From Deltaproteobacteria bacterium (GTDB lineage: Bacteria; Myxococcota; Myxococcia; Myxococcales; 40CM-4-68-19), in assembly GCA_005879505.1 (NCBI GenBank), contig VBKQ01000120.1, positions 1 through 16,073 of the forward strand: a stretch of DNA of 16,073 nucleotides, in the 5' to 3' direction. A program made the translations under genes and the position numbers. Position 1 is the first letter of the stretch. Each line of letters starts with the position of its first letter. The notes beneath the pieces were generated by a model. The model was given only the letters and a program-made list of their open reading frames with translations, was not told the DNA's origin and did no database searches. Of the stretch, positions 6,799 to 14,641 are shown one piece after another.

Positions 6799-7788
6799 TC
6801 AATCCTGCAGCCATCGGGCCGCTTCGGCGGCGGAGTACGTGAGGATGATGTCCGCTCCCGCGCGCTTGATGCCGGTGAGGATCTCGAGGCAGACGCGCTT
6901 CTCGTCGATCCATCCGGCTTGGGCAGCCGCCTTCAGCATCGAGTACTCACCGGAGACGTTGTAGGCGGCGATGGGAAGACTGGTCGTGCGCTTCACCTCG
7001 GCGATCACGTCGAGGTACGCCAGCGCGGGCTTCACCATCACGATGTCGGCGCCTTCGCCGACGTCGAGCAACACCTCGCGCCGCGCCTCCCGGACGTTGG
7101 CGGGGTCCATCTGGTAGCCGCGCCGGTCGCCCTGCTTCGGCGCGCTCTGCGCGGCCTCGCGGAAGGGACCGTAGAAGCCACTGGCGTACTTCACCGCGTA
7201 GCTCATGATCGGCGTGTCGGTGAGGCCGTCCTCGTCCAGGCCCTTGCGGATCGCCGCCACCCGGCCGTCCATCATGTCGCTGGGAGCGACGATGTCGGCC
7301 CCCGCCCGCGCATAGGCCACGGCGGCGCGGGCCAGGAGGGGCAGCGTCCGATCGTTGGCGACCGCCACGTGCCCGCGCGCATCGCGTTCGATCGGCCCGC
7401 AGTGACCGTGGTCGGTGTACTCACACATGCACACGTCCGCCACGAGAACCATGTCCGGCAACGCGTCCTTCAGCGCCTTGAAGCCCGTGCAGACCGGTCC
7501 GTTCGCATCCCAGGCGCTGGTGCCCTCCGCGTCCTTGTGGTCGGGAATGCCAAACAGGATCAGGGAGCGGACGCCGGCGTTGTACGCGCTGCGGGCCTCC
7601 TCGACGAGATTGTCCACCGAGAGCTGCGCCACCCCCGGCATGGAGGCGATGGGCTTGCGCACCCCGCGGCCGGACACCGCGAACAGCGGCAGCATGAAGT
7701 CATTGGGAGACAGTTCCGTCTCGCGCACGAGCTGGCGGAGCGTGTCGGTCCGGCGCAGGCGGCGGGGACGGTCGGCGGGGAAGGCCAT
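6799..7788 (-). CDS. hemB: Porphobilinogen synthase (delta-aminolevulinic acid dehydratase)
   Basis: A 329-residue HemB, the cytoplasmic enzyme that condenses two 5-aminolevulinate molecules into porphobilinogen for heme and related tetrapyrroles. The signature VKYASGFYGPFREA places the substrate-binding lysine at 200. The second Schiff-base lysine is K253 in MVKPALAYLD. The stretch DVCMCEYTDHGHCG carries C120, C122 and C130, the three-cysteine zinc site, so this is a zinc-type enzyme rather than a magnesium-only type. The ATG at 7788 gives MAFPADRPRRLRRTDTLRQL, a normal N-terminus; upstream in-frame sequence overlaps the next gene and is not homologous. Length is normal. It follows the barrel-protein gene by 34 bases. 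Confidence 0.97.
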   Translation of the reverse strand: MAFPADRPRRLRRTDTLRQLVRETELSPNDFMLPLFAVSGRGVRKPIASMPGVAQLSVDNLVEEARSAYNAGVRSLILFGIPDHKDAEGTSAWDANGPVCTGFKALKDALPDMVLVADVCMCEYTDHGHCGPIERDARGHVAVANDRTLPLLARAAVAYARAGADIVAPSDMMDGRVAAIRKGLDEDGLTDTPIMSYAVKYASGFYGPFREAAQSAPKQGDRRGYQMDPANVREARREVLLDVGEGADIVMVKPALAYLDVIAEVKRTTSLPIAAYNVSGEYSMLKAAAQAGWIDEKRVCLEILTGIKRAGADIILTYSAAEAARWLQD

Positions 7789-7822
7789 GCTTGTCGCACG
7801 GTAACGCTCGCGGCCGTCCCGT

Positions 7823-8608
7823 TCAAGGCTTCCAGCGCACGCCGAACGTGATCGCGTGCTCGCGGGCTTCGAGCAGGAGCGCCTGAGTGGGACCGCGGGT
7901 GGGATCGAGTACGTTCGAACTGGAATAGCTTGAGTGCCAGCGGGTGAAATCGTACCCGACGTCGACGGCTGCTTTGGGGCTGACGTCGAGCGAGACCTGC
8001 AAGCGGAGGCGGATCTCGCTGGCGTCGGAGAGGTCGCCGAGATTGCGCTGCGCGGCATAGGGGAGGGGGACGAGGGCGCCCTCGAGGTATCCGGAGACCG
8101 TGATCAGGGGCGCCAGCCGGTACTCCAGCTCGATGTTCGAGGTGACCCCGAACAGGCCCACCCTGGGAGCTCCGCTCTGCGGCTGCGTTCCCCACTGGTA
8201 GTGGGTGATCGGGCCGGCGCTCGCCGTGATGGTGAACCCAGGCGAGATGCGCGTCGCCGTCCCGCCGAGAAGCCGGACGGTGAAATCGGCGCCGTTCGAC
8301 CCGATCCTGGTCCCCTGCGTATCGCTCTCGAACTGCCCTCCTTCGATCTCGGCCCGGGCCATCAACTGTTCGTCGAACAGCGTGGTGGTCCAGCGGAAGA
8401 GGCCACGCAGCAGCTGCACCTTGTCCGACCCGAACTGCGATCCCGCGCCGCTGTCCACGCGGACCGAGAGCAGCGTGGGCTTCCAGGCGACGAGAAACCC
8501 GACGGGGATGGGCGTGGGCACCTTGATCGGGATCTCTTTCGGCTCCTCGGTCTGGGCGAACACAGGTGCCGCGAGGGCGAGGCAGAGGACCGGAGCGAGG
8601 GAGCGCAC
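7823..8608 (-). CDS. Predicted outer-membrane beta-barrel protein
   Basis: A 261-residue protein of no recognised family. It starts at GTG with a clear signal peptide (MRSLAPVLCLALAAPVFA, then QTEE). The mature part has alternating polar and hydrophobic strands with many Gly, Thr and aromatic residues (for example RVGLFGVTSNIELEYRLAP and SLDVSPKAAVDVGYDF) and ends in a strand, ITFGVRWKP. This pattern is typical of outer-membrane barrels and suggests roughly 10-12 strands. A proline-rich segment (IPIKVPTPIPVG) lies just after the signal peptide. It begins 12 bases after the nadD stop and is probably co-transcribed with it. The substrate or partner is unknown. Confidence 0.75.
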   Translation of the reverse strand: MRSLAPVLCLALAAPVFAQTEEPKEIPIKVPTPIPVGFLVAWKPTLLSVRVDSGAGSQFGSDKVQLLRGLFRWTTTLFDEQLMARAEIEGGQFESDTQGTRIGSNGADFTVRLLGGTATRISPGFTITASAGPITHYQWGTQPQSGAPRVGLFGVTSNIELEYRLAPLITVSGYLEGALVPLPYAAQRNLGDLSDASEIRLRLQVSLDVSPKAAVDVGYDFTRWHSSYSSSNVLDPTRGPTQALLLEAREHAITFGVRWKP

Positions 8609-8620
8609 GGACGGACGATA

Positions 8621-9157
8621 TCAGCGGTAGGTCCCCGCGTCGCGGATGGCCTGCAGCACCGTGCGCGGGACGAGGGCCGAGACGTCGCCGCCGGACTTCA
8701 GCAGCGCGCGCACCTGGGTGGAGGAGACCTCGGGGATCGCCACGCCGCCCTCGCCGTATCCGCCGCGCTGGACGGTGATGATGCGGGCGAGCTGCTGCAC
8801 GCGGTCGAAGCGCTTCCACTGCGGCTTCTCCGCGTCGAGATCCGTGCCCAGCACCAGCGCCCAGCGCGTCGCCGGATGCTTGCGCTGCAGCCACTCGAGC
8901 AGATCGACGGTGCGCCCTTCGCCGGACTCCTGCTCGGCGCGCGAGACCCTGGTGCGCGGCAACAGCGCTGCCAGATGCTCGCAGAGGGCGACTCGGTGCT
9001 CGTACCCGCCGACCAGCGGCTTCGCGAACGGGTGCTGGTAGACGGGAACCAGCCACAGCTCGTCGATCGGCTCGACGGCGAGGACGTAGGCCGCCGCGAG
9101 CAGGTGGCCGACGTGCGGCGGGTCGAAGCTGCCGCCGAAGAGCGCGATCTCAGGCAT
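8621..9157 (-). CDS. nadD: Nicotinate-nucleotide adenylyltransferase
   Basis: A 178-residue cytoplasmic nucleotidyltransferase that adenylates nicotinate mononucleotide in NAD synthesis. It has the N-terminal ATP-binding motif GGSFDPPHVGH (8-18, with the HxGH-type pair) and the C-terminal VSSTQVRALL (144-153), equivalent to the ISSTxxR signature. LVPVYQHPFAKP (36-47) matches the substrate-binding loop. It is slightly shorter than the usual 190-220 residues but has both active-site motifs. The ATG at 9157 overlaps the stop of the upstream DUF1343 gene (ATGCCTGA) and is preceded by GAGAGG, so translation is likely coupled. A related adenylyltransferase with another substrate cannot be fully excluded. 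Confidence 0.88.
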   Translation of the reverse strand: MPEIALFGGSFDPPHVGHLLAAAYVLAVEPIDELWLVPVYQHPFAKPLVGGYEHRVALCEHLAALLPRTRVSRAEQESGEGRTVDLLEWLQRKHPATRWALVLGTDLDAEKPQWKRFDRVQQLARIITVQRGGYGEGGVAIPEVSSTQVRALLKSGGDVSALVPRTVLQAIRDAGTYR

Positions 9158-10130
9158 AGAGCAGGAACCTCTCGCGCTCGCGCGCGAACGCGGCCCGATC
9201 CGCCTCCCACAGGGCGCAGAGCTGGGAGACCGAGGTCCCCTCCTCCGCCTTCGTCCGGAACGCCGCGCTGCCCGTGAGCAGGTCGATGGCCGGCTTGTCC
9301 TCGACGAACTCGTACTTCTCGGTCCGCCAGCGGAACTTCGCCGGATCCTGCGCGCGCGCGTGCACGATGGCGGCGACGCCGAGCCTGACGGCGTCCAGCC
9401 CGCGCGGGTAGGCGACGTGGATCTGCACGCCGTGGCAGCGCTGCCCTTTGTGCTTGTCCCAGGTGGGCGTGAAGGAAGAGGGGCGGAAGCCGACCCCCTC
9501 GAATCGTTCGCGAGCAAGATCGTCGGCGAGCCGCTGCGGGTCCAGCCAGGGCGCGCCGAACAGCTCGAACGGCCGGGTGGTGCCACGTCCTTCGGAGAGA
9601 TTGGTACCTTCGAGCAGGCACATGCCCGGGTAGACCAGCGCAGTCTGTGGCGTGGGCATGTTCGGCGACGGCATCCCCGGGTCGATCATCCCGCCCTCGA
9701 CCGCGAGGCCGCCGATGGGATTCGGCCGATCGAGCACCAGGAAGCGCCGCTTGTGTTTCGCGGCGGCCCGCATGGCGAGGCCCATGGTCGCAAGGTAGGT
9801 GTAGTACCGGCTCCCTACGTCCTGGACGTCGAAGATCAGGGCATCGAGCCCGCGCAGGTGCTCATCGCGAGGCGTGAGGGAGGCGAAATCCTGGCCGTAG
9901 AGGGAATACTCGGGGACACCGGTGCGCGGGTCCCGCGCGTCCGCGACCTTCTCGAGATACTGCACGTCGCCGCGGACGCCGTGCTCCGGGCCGAACAGGG
10001 CAGCGAGGACCTTCCGATCGTGCAGGACATCGGCCAGGTGGCGCAGGTCCTCGGTGACGCTGGTCGGGTTGAGGATCGCGCCTGCCCGCAGCCCCTTCAG
10101 CGCGTCGAGCAACTCGGGGATCCCCAGCAT
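9150..10130 (-). CDS. DUF1343 / NamZ-like exo-beta-N-acetylmuramidase, lacking an internal block
   Basis: A 326-residue DUF1343 protein. The family includes NamZ, an exo-beta-N-acetylmuramidase (GH171) that removes terminal MurNAc from peptidoglycan fragments. Visible blocks are ALFGPEHGVRGD (44-55), with the Glu49-His50 pair corresponding to the catalytic pair proposed for NamZ, LIFDVQDVGSRYYTY (98-112), VLDRPNPIGG (132-141), LLEGTNLSEGRGTTRPFE (172-189) and GVQIHVAY (234-241). In relatives the segment between the 'VEG..' and 'PSPNMPT' blocks holds about 60 further conserved residues, including a 'RHGMT.GELA' stretch. Here VEGGMIDPG joins directly to MPSPNMPT (about 9674). No signal peptide is seen, so a cytoplasmic recycling role is suggested if active. 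The ATG at 10130 overlaps the upstream stop (TGATG). Confidence 0.85.
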   Translation of the reverse strand: MLGIPELLDALKGLRAGAILNPTSVTEDLRHLADVLHDRKVLAALFGPEHGVRGDVQYLEKVADARDPRTGVPEYSLYGQDFASLTPRDEHLRGLDALIFDVQDVGSRYYTYLATMGLAMRAAAKHKRRFLVLDRPNPIGGLAVEGGMIDPGMPSPNMPTPQTALVYPGMCLLEGTNLSEGRGTTRPFELFGAPWLDPQRLADDLARERFEGVGFRPSSFTPTWDKHKGQRCHGVQIHVAYPRGLDAVRLGVAAIVHARAQDPAKFRWRTEKYEFVEDKPAIDLLTGSAAFRTKAEEGTSVSQLCALWEADRAAFARERERFLLYA

Positions 10131-11530
10131 CAGTATGCGTTCCGCGAGAGGAACCCGAAGGCGAGCGTGCGAGCGAGGATTTTCAGATCCAGCAGCAGCG
10201 ACCAGTGCTCGATGTAGTAGAGATCGTACTCGACGCGCTTCTGGATGCTGGTGTTGCCCCGCAGGCCGTGGATCTGCGCCCAGCCGGTCATGCCGCTCTT
10301 CACCATGTGCCGCAGCTGATAGCGGGGGATGCGGCGGCGGAACTGGTCGATGAACACGGGCCGCTCCGGGCGCGGCCCGACCAGGCTCATGTCGCCGAAG
10401 AGCACGTTCCAGAGCTGCGGCAGCTCGTCGATCGAGGTGCGGCGAAGCCAGGCACCGAAGGCGGTGACGCGCGGGTCGCGATCCTGCGCGAACCGGGGAC
10501 CTTGCGCCTCGGCGTCGGCGCGCATGGTGCGGAACTTCAGCATCCGGAAGGGCTTGCCGTCGAGGCCGACCCGCTCCTGCGCGTAGAGCAGCGGGCCGCG
10601 GCTGGTCGCCTTCACCAGGATGGCGACGGCGGCGAGCAATGGAGAGAGGAGGACCAGGAAGAGCGCCGAGAAGACCAGATCGAAGATGCGCTTGGCGATG
10701 GCGTTGATCCCGAGCACGCCCGTCGACTGCAGGTTCACGATCGGAAGGCCGCCGAACTCCTCCAGCCCGCCGAAGAGCGTGGCGTACTGGTAGACGTCGG
10801 GAACGAGCTTCACGTCGACCGTGGTGTCCGCGCAGACCTCCATGATCCGCGGCAGGTGGTGCATCGAGCGCGAGGGCAGCGCGACCAGCACCTGATCCAC
10901 GCCGCGGCTCTCCAGCGTCCGGCGCAGATCGCGGATCGTGCCGATCACCTCGACGCCTGCCAGGCTGGTGCCGACGCGTTTCCGGGTCACGCTCAGGCAC
11001 CCGACGGGACGGAAGCCGAGCTCGCGGTGCAGATCGATCTGCTCCATCACCTGCCGCGCCAGCCGCCCTGCTCCGAGCACCAGCACGTGGCGCAGGTTGT
11101 ACCCTCGCCGGCGCAGCGCCTGGAGGACTTCCTTGAAGAACACGCGCGCCAGCGAGATGCCGATGAAGCTCAGCGCCGTGAACAGCGCCAGGGTCCCACG
11201 CGAATAGCGGGACTCGCGGATGAAATAGGTGAGCGCGACGAGCAGGAGCCCGGCGACCAGGGTCGCCTTGAAGACGCCGAACACCTCGTCGAGCGGGGTC
11301 TTCTGCCGCTGCGGGCGGTACAGGCCCATGGCGCGCAGCGAGAGAGGCCAGATGATCAGCGCGAGCATTGCGACGATCAGCGTCTCCTCGGAGCGCGGCA
11401 GCTCCGGGTACGGCCAGGTGCGCGGGGATCCGAAGCGCAAGGCGTAGGCGGCCCAGAAGGCCGCGCCGACGAGGAGCATGTCGAGCAGCACGCGAAGCGC
11501 GGTGAAGAGCTGGTTGTGCCGCTTGAACAT
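10130..11530 (-). CDS. Polyprenyl-phosphate sugar-1-phosphate transferase (exopolysaccharide initiation)
   Basis: A 466-residue integral membrane enzyme of the WbaP/WcaJ type that transfers a sugar phosphate from a nucleotide sugar to undecaprenyl phosphate, the first step of exopolysaccharide or O-antigen assembly. Four N-terminal membrane helices lie at about 12-32, 50-68, 86-104 and 113-132. A Rossmann-like central domain follows (VLVLGAGRLARQV, 149-161). A membrane-associated hydrophobic segment (284-307) precedes the catalytic C-terminal domain with FRMLKFRTMRADAEA, SIDELPQLWN (Asp368-Glu369 pair), GDMSLVGPRPERP and GMTGWAQIHGLRG. The ATG at 11530 (MFKRHNQLFTALR) is chosen because the in-frame extension upstream is basic and not membrane-like. 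The sugar, often glucose or galactose, cannot be told from sequence. Confidence 0.93.
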   Translation of the reverse strand: MFKRHNQLFTALRVLLDMLLVGAAFWAAYALRFGSPRTWPYPELPRSEETLIVAMLALIIWPLSLRAMGLYRPQRQKTPLDEVFGVFKATLVAGLLLVALTYFIRESRYSRGTLALFTALSFIGISLARVFFKEVLQALRRRGYNLRHVLVLGAGRLARQVMEQIDLHRELGFRPVGCLSVTRKRVGTSLAGVEVIGTIRDLRRTLESRGVDQVLVALPSRSMHHLPRIMEVCADTTVDVKLVPDVYQYATLFGGLEEFGGLPIVNLQSTGVLGINAIAKRIFDLVFSALFLVLLSPLLAAVAILVKATSRGPLLYAQERVGLDGKPFRMLKFRTMRADAEAQGPRFAQDRDPRVTAFGAWLRRTSIDELPQLWNVLFGDMSLVGPRPERPVFIDQFRRRIPRYQLRHMVKSGMTGWAQIHGLRGNTSIQKRVEYDLYYIEHWSLLLDLKILARTLAFGFLSRNAY

Positions 11531-11719
11531 CGCTGGTTGCCTAGCAAGAGAGGACGGCCCGCGCAAGCAACCTCGCTGCACGCCACGCTTTCGGGGACGC
11601 ATGGATGGACCGGTTCACCGGACGGGGCGCTACGCGTAGAACCGGGCCCGCGAGCTGACGTCCACGCCGGGGCCGAATCAGAACGCAGATAAGGCGCAGG
11701 CCGGTGCCGCTTCGGGCCG
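11531..11719. promoter_or_regulatory. Intergenic region upstream of the initiating transferase
   Basis: This is the longest gene-free stretch (189 bases) and lies between the protease stop and the start of the transferase on the same strand, so it is the likely site of a promoter for the 11530-to-6799 gene series. It holds two close inverted repeats: CCGGT-TC-ACCGG at 11610-11621 and the perfect palindrome CTACGCGTAG at 11630-11639. Either could be an operator half-pair or a hairpin. No convincing -35/-10 pair or T-rich terminator was found. Confidence 0.35.
11610..11639. repeat. Two short palindromes, possible operator
   Basis: CCGGTTCACCGG (five-base arms, two-base centre) and CTACGCGTAG (perfect ten-base palindrome) lie eight bases apart, about 80-110 bases upstream of the transferase start. 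Short GC-rich palindromes arise by chance fairly often at this base composition, so the regulatory role is only suggested by position. Confidence 0.25.
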
Positions 11720-12646
11720 TCACTCTGACGGCGTGACCGTCAGATCGAGGAGCGAGGCGCCGCGCAGCACCTTGCACGCCATCGGCCGGCCGATGGAAGA
11801 GGCGCCCAGCAGCCGGTGCACTCCGTCCACGGTCTCTACCGCCATCCCGTCCAACGAGATCAGGATGTCGCCTGCCCGCAGCCCCGCGCGTGCGGCCGGC
11901 TTGTCAGGAATCACTTCCATCAACTCGACGCCGGTCTTCTGCGACAGCCCATGGTGGCGCGCGAGGCGGCGGTCGATCGGGCGCGTCTGCGCGGCGAGAC
12001 CGAGGACCCCGCGCCGGACCCGCCCTTGCTGCATCAGTTCCCCGAGGACCCAGCGCGCGGTGTCGATCGGGACCGAGAAGCTGAGGCCCTGGGCCCCGAG
12101 GATCACCGCGGTGTTGATCCCGACGACCCGGGCATGGCTGTCGACCAGCGGGCCTCCGCTGTTGCCCGGGTTCAGGGCGACGTCGCTCTGGATGATGGCG
12201 TCCATCAGGCGGCCGTCCTGGGCGCGCAAGGTGCGCCCGAGAGCGCTTACGACCCCCGCGCTGACCGTGAAGGAGAAGCCGAGGGGATTGCCGATCGCCA
12301 CGACCAGCTGCCCGACACGCAGCTTCGAGCTCGTGCCCAGCTCGGCGGCCGGCAGGTGCGCGCCGTCGATGTGCACGACGGCGAGATCCGTCGCCTGGTC
12401 GGTGCCGACCACGTTCCCTTCATGGGTCGATCCATCCGGGAGCCCGATCTTGACGCTCCCTGCCCGGCCGACGACATGCGCGTTGGTCAGCAGATAGCCG
12501 TCGGGTGTGAACAGCACGCCGGAGCCGCCGCCATGGCGCAACGAGACACTGACGACGGCGGGACCGACTGCATCGACGACGGAAGTGACCGCGTGGGAGT
12601 AGGCGTCGAGGACTTCTTCGTCGCTAGGAGGAGGGAAACGGACCAT
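11720..12646 (-). CDS. HtrA/DegP-like serine protease with one PDZ domain
   Basis: A 308-residue trypsin-fold serine protease (family S1C) with the full catalytic triad: His57 in LLTNAHVVG, Asp87 in QATDLAVVH and Ser163 in LNPGNSGGPL. A single PDZ domain covers about 211-308 (GVELMEVIPDKPAARAGL and LRAGDILISLDG). Unlike periplasmic DegP or DegS it shows no signal peptide or membrane anchor: the N-terminus is MVRFPPPSDEEVLDAYSHAV, soluble and acidic. It therefore either works in the cytoplasm or uses a start not visible here. It begins 13 bases after a glycosyltransferase stop and is followed by the polysaccharide-initiating transferase, so a role in controlling envelope glycan enzymes is possible but unproven. 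Confidence 0.9.
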   Translation of the reverse strand: MVRFPPPSDEEVLDAYSHAVTSVVDAVGPAVVSVSLRHGGGSGVLFTPDGYLLTNAHVVGRAGSVKIGLPDGSTHEGNVVGTDQATDLAVVHIDGAHLPAAELGTSSKLRVGQLVVAIGNPLGFSFTVSAGVVSALGRTLRAQDGRLMDAIIQSDVALNPGNSGGPLVDSHARVVGINTAVILGAQGLSFSVPIDTARWVLGELMQQGRVRRGVLGLAAQTRPIDRRLARHHGLSQKTGVELMEVIPDKPAARAGLRAGDILISLDGMAVETVDGVHRLLGASSIGRPMACKVLRGASLLDLTVTPSE

Positions 12647-12659
12647 CGCCAGAACTTGA

Positions 12660-13763
12660 TTACCGGCGGGCGCGTGTCAAGCAACCCTCGATCACGCGCC
12701 GCAATTCCGGGCCGAAGCGGACGACGTCGAATCGTTTCGCGTGCTCGTGAATCCGAACCGGATCGGGTTGCAGCCGATCGATGGCCGCGATGCCCTCGAG
12801 AAGCGACTCGACCGTGGGCTGCGGGAAGAAGACACCGGTCTCTCCGACCACCACGGTCTCCAAGGCGCCGCCGCGGGCAAAGGCGAGCACGGGCCGTCCG
12901 GCCGCCTGCGATTCCACCGGGGCGATACCGAAATCTTCTTCCCCCGGCAGGACGAAGAACCTGGCGCCCGCGTAGAGCCGCGGCAGGTCCGCCTGCGAAA
13001 CGGTGCCGAGGAAGCGCACCGAGCTCCCCGCCGCGCGCTCCAGGCCCCGCCGCTCCGGTCCGTCGCCGGCGATCCAGAGCGGCCGTTTCAGCCGCGAGAA
13101 CGCGCTCACCGCCAGATCGATCCGCTTGTACGGAACCAGCGCCGATACGATCAGCGCATAGTCTTCCGCCGAGGGACCTTCGGCCGCGGGGACGAACCGC
13201 GAGGTGTCGACGGGCGGGTACACGACGGCGTCGGCCTCGCGGTTCCAATAGCGCCGGATGCGGCCAGCCACGAATCGGCTGTTTGCGACCAGCGCGTGCG
13301 CCCGCGCCGTCGAGCGGACGTCCCAGCTGCGCAGCATCGGGGCCAGGGCGCCGGCTGCCAGGCGCGTCAGCGGTGCGGCCCGGCCGGCGCCGAAGTACCA
13401 CTCGAACTGATCCCAGACGTACCGCATCGGCGTATGGATGTAGGCGACGTGCACGGCGCCCTTGGCGGGCCTGCAGCCCTTGGCGACGGCGTGGCTGGTC
13501 GAGACCACCAGATCGTAGCCGTCGAGATCGAGGCTCTCGATCGCGAGGGGAAAAAGCGGCAGGTAATGCCGGTACGCGCGCTTCGGCAACCGGTCGAGGA
13601 AGCTCGTCCGGATCCGGTGGCGCTCGATGATCTCGCCGCAGGTCCCCGGCATGTACACGAGCGTGAAGATGTCCGCTGCCGGGTAGAGCAGGCAGAGTTG
13701 CTCGAGGACCCGCTCCCCGCCGCGCAGGCCGGTGAGCCAGTCATGCACCAGCGCGACCCTCAC
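12660..13763 (-). CDS. GT4-family glycosyltransferase
   Basis: A 367-residue GT-B fold glycosyltransferase. The N-terminal half starts MRVALVHDWLTGLRGGERVL, typical of the WbaZ-like mannosyltransferase-type branch. HVAYIHTPMRYVWDQFEWYF (105-124) is a strong marker of that branch. The C-terminal half has WIAGDGPERRGLE (230-242) and the nucleotide-sugar motif PGEEDFGIAPVESQAAGRPV (273-292) with E276 and E284. Length is normal. The GTG start overlaps the stop of the upstream GT4 gene remnant as GTGA. It should act at the cytoplasmic membrane face, adding a sugar to a lipid-linked oligosaccharide started by the transferase at 10130-11530. The donor sugar is a guess. Confidence 0.9.
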   Translation of the reverse strand: MRVALVHDWLTGLRGGERVLEQLCLLYPAADIFTLVYMPGTCGEIIERHRIRTSFLDRLPKRAYRHYLPLFPLAIESLDLDGYDLVVSTSHAVAKGCRPAKGAVHVAYIHTPMRYVWDQFEWYFGAGRAAPLTRLAAGALAPMLRSWDVRSTARAHALVANSRFVAGRIRRYWNREADAVVYPPVDTSRFVPAAEGPSAEDYALIVSALVPYKRIDLAVSAFSRLKRPLWIAGDGPERRGLERAAGSSVRFLGTVSQADLPRLYAGARFFVLPGEEDFGIAPVESQAAGRPVLAFARGGALETVVVGETGVFFPQPTVESLLEGIAAIDRLQPDPVRIHEHAKRFDVVRFGPELRRVIEGCLTRARR

Positions 13764-14607
13764 CGCCCCGCCTCCCGATAGACCTCGACATGTAGCGCCG
13801 CGAACCGTTCCCAGCGGAACGCGCGGGCGCGTTCAGCGCCGGATCGTCGCTGGCGATGCACGGCGTCCCGCAAGCCATCGCCTCCACCAGGGGAAAGCCG
13901 AAGCCTTCGTAGAGCGAAGGCAGGACCAGGACCCCCGCGGCTCGATAGAGCGCGAGCAGCTCGTCGTCGCTTACATAACCGTGTCCGGGACCCGCCACCT
14001 TCAGCTCTACTCCCTCCGGCAGCCCCGAGCGCAGCGTCGCGAGCCCTTTGCGCGGACCGGCGTCGCCCGCGTAGAGCACGAACCGGTCCCGCGGCACTTG
14101 CGCCGGGCTGAATCGCGCATCGACGCCGTGGTGGATGACGCGGACCCGCTCGCGCGGGACGGCGAGATGCTCGACGACTTCCCGGGCGATGGCCTCGGTG
14201 GGGACGATCACGCGCTCGGCGAAGCGCGCCGATCGCAGCTTCCTGGCGAAGTGGCGCGCCCGCGCCGGCTCCTGCGTCTGCGGGTACAGCACGGTCGACA
14301 GATCGTGCACCGTCAACACCACGGGCCCGCGAAAGAGAGGAGCAGCATGGTTGGTCTCGTGGTACACGGTGGGCCGCTCGCGCCAGAGCACCGCGGCGCG
14401 TCCGGCATCGGCGAGGGAGTACGCGAACGGGAGCCGTTTCAGGACCCTCCGCAGCCCGCGGGTGGGAGCGCCGGGAAGGAACAGCGGGCGCGCGCGCACT
14501 CCGTCCGGCTTCATGGCGGCGAGCGAGTCGAGCAGGCCCGCAATGTAGCGCCCCACTCCGGTGCGCTCGGCGGCGAGAGGAGCGGCGTTGATTCCCACCT
14601 CGAGCAC
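13741..14607 (-). CDS. GT4-family glycosyltransferase with damaged C-terminus
   Basis: A GT-B glycosyltransferase. The GTG at 14607 gives MLEVGINAAPLAAERTGVGR, the usual start of this branch; GTG 14598 is an alternative. Later blocks are VLTVHDLSTVLYP (97-109), VIHHGVDARFSP (157-168), LYAGDAGPRKGLATL (178-192) and SLYEGFGFPLVEAMACGTP (231-249), with the E234/E242 pair. After CIASDDPALN the protein changes to unrelated basic sequence and stops at 13741 (288 residues, against about 350-380 expected). In another frame the true family tail is still present: AERARAFRWERFAALHVEVY and REAGR, stopping at 13760 with a GTGA overlap to the next gene. About 50-60 residues and the correct frame have been lost near 13825-13850. 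The protein may be inactive, or the consensus may be wrong here. Confidence 0.75.
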   Translation of the reverse strand: MLEVGINAAPLAAERTGVGRYIAGLLDSLAAMKPDGVRARPLFLPGAPTRGLRRVLKRLPFAYSLADAGRAAVLWRERPTVYHETNHAAPLFRGPVVLTVHDLSTVLYPQTQEPARARHFARKLRSARFAERVIVPTEAIAREVVEHLAVPRERVRVIHHGVDARFSPAQVPRDRFVLYAGDAGPRKGLATLRSGLPEGVELKVAGPGHGYVSDDELLALYRAAGVLVLPSLYEGFGFPLVEAMACGTPCIASDDPALNAPARSAGNGSRRYMSRSIGRRGGEGRAGA

Positions 14608-14641
14608 GGGACCCGAGGGTGTAGCACCGGACGGCCCGCGC

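Noticed and set aside
6196..7851. A 551-residue plus-strand frame over RDD and hemB
   Set aside because: Mirror of well-supported minus-strand genes; no recognisable domain.
9150..11000. A 616-residue reading frame covering the DUF1343 gene
   Set aside because: Its first half is antisense-like arginine/proline-rich sequence lying over the sugar transferase in another frame; homology begins only at the ATG at 10130.
11816..13630. Long plus-strand frames over the protease and the GT4 gene
   Set aside because: Composition and lack of motifs mark them as antisense frames; the minus-strand proteins carry complete catalytic motifs.
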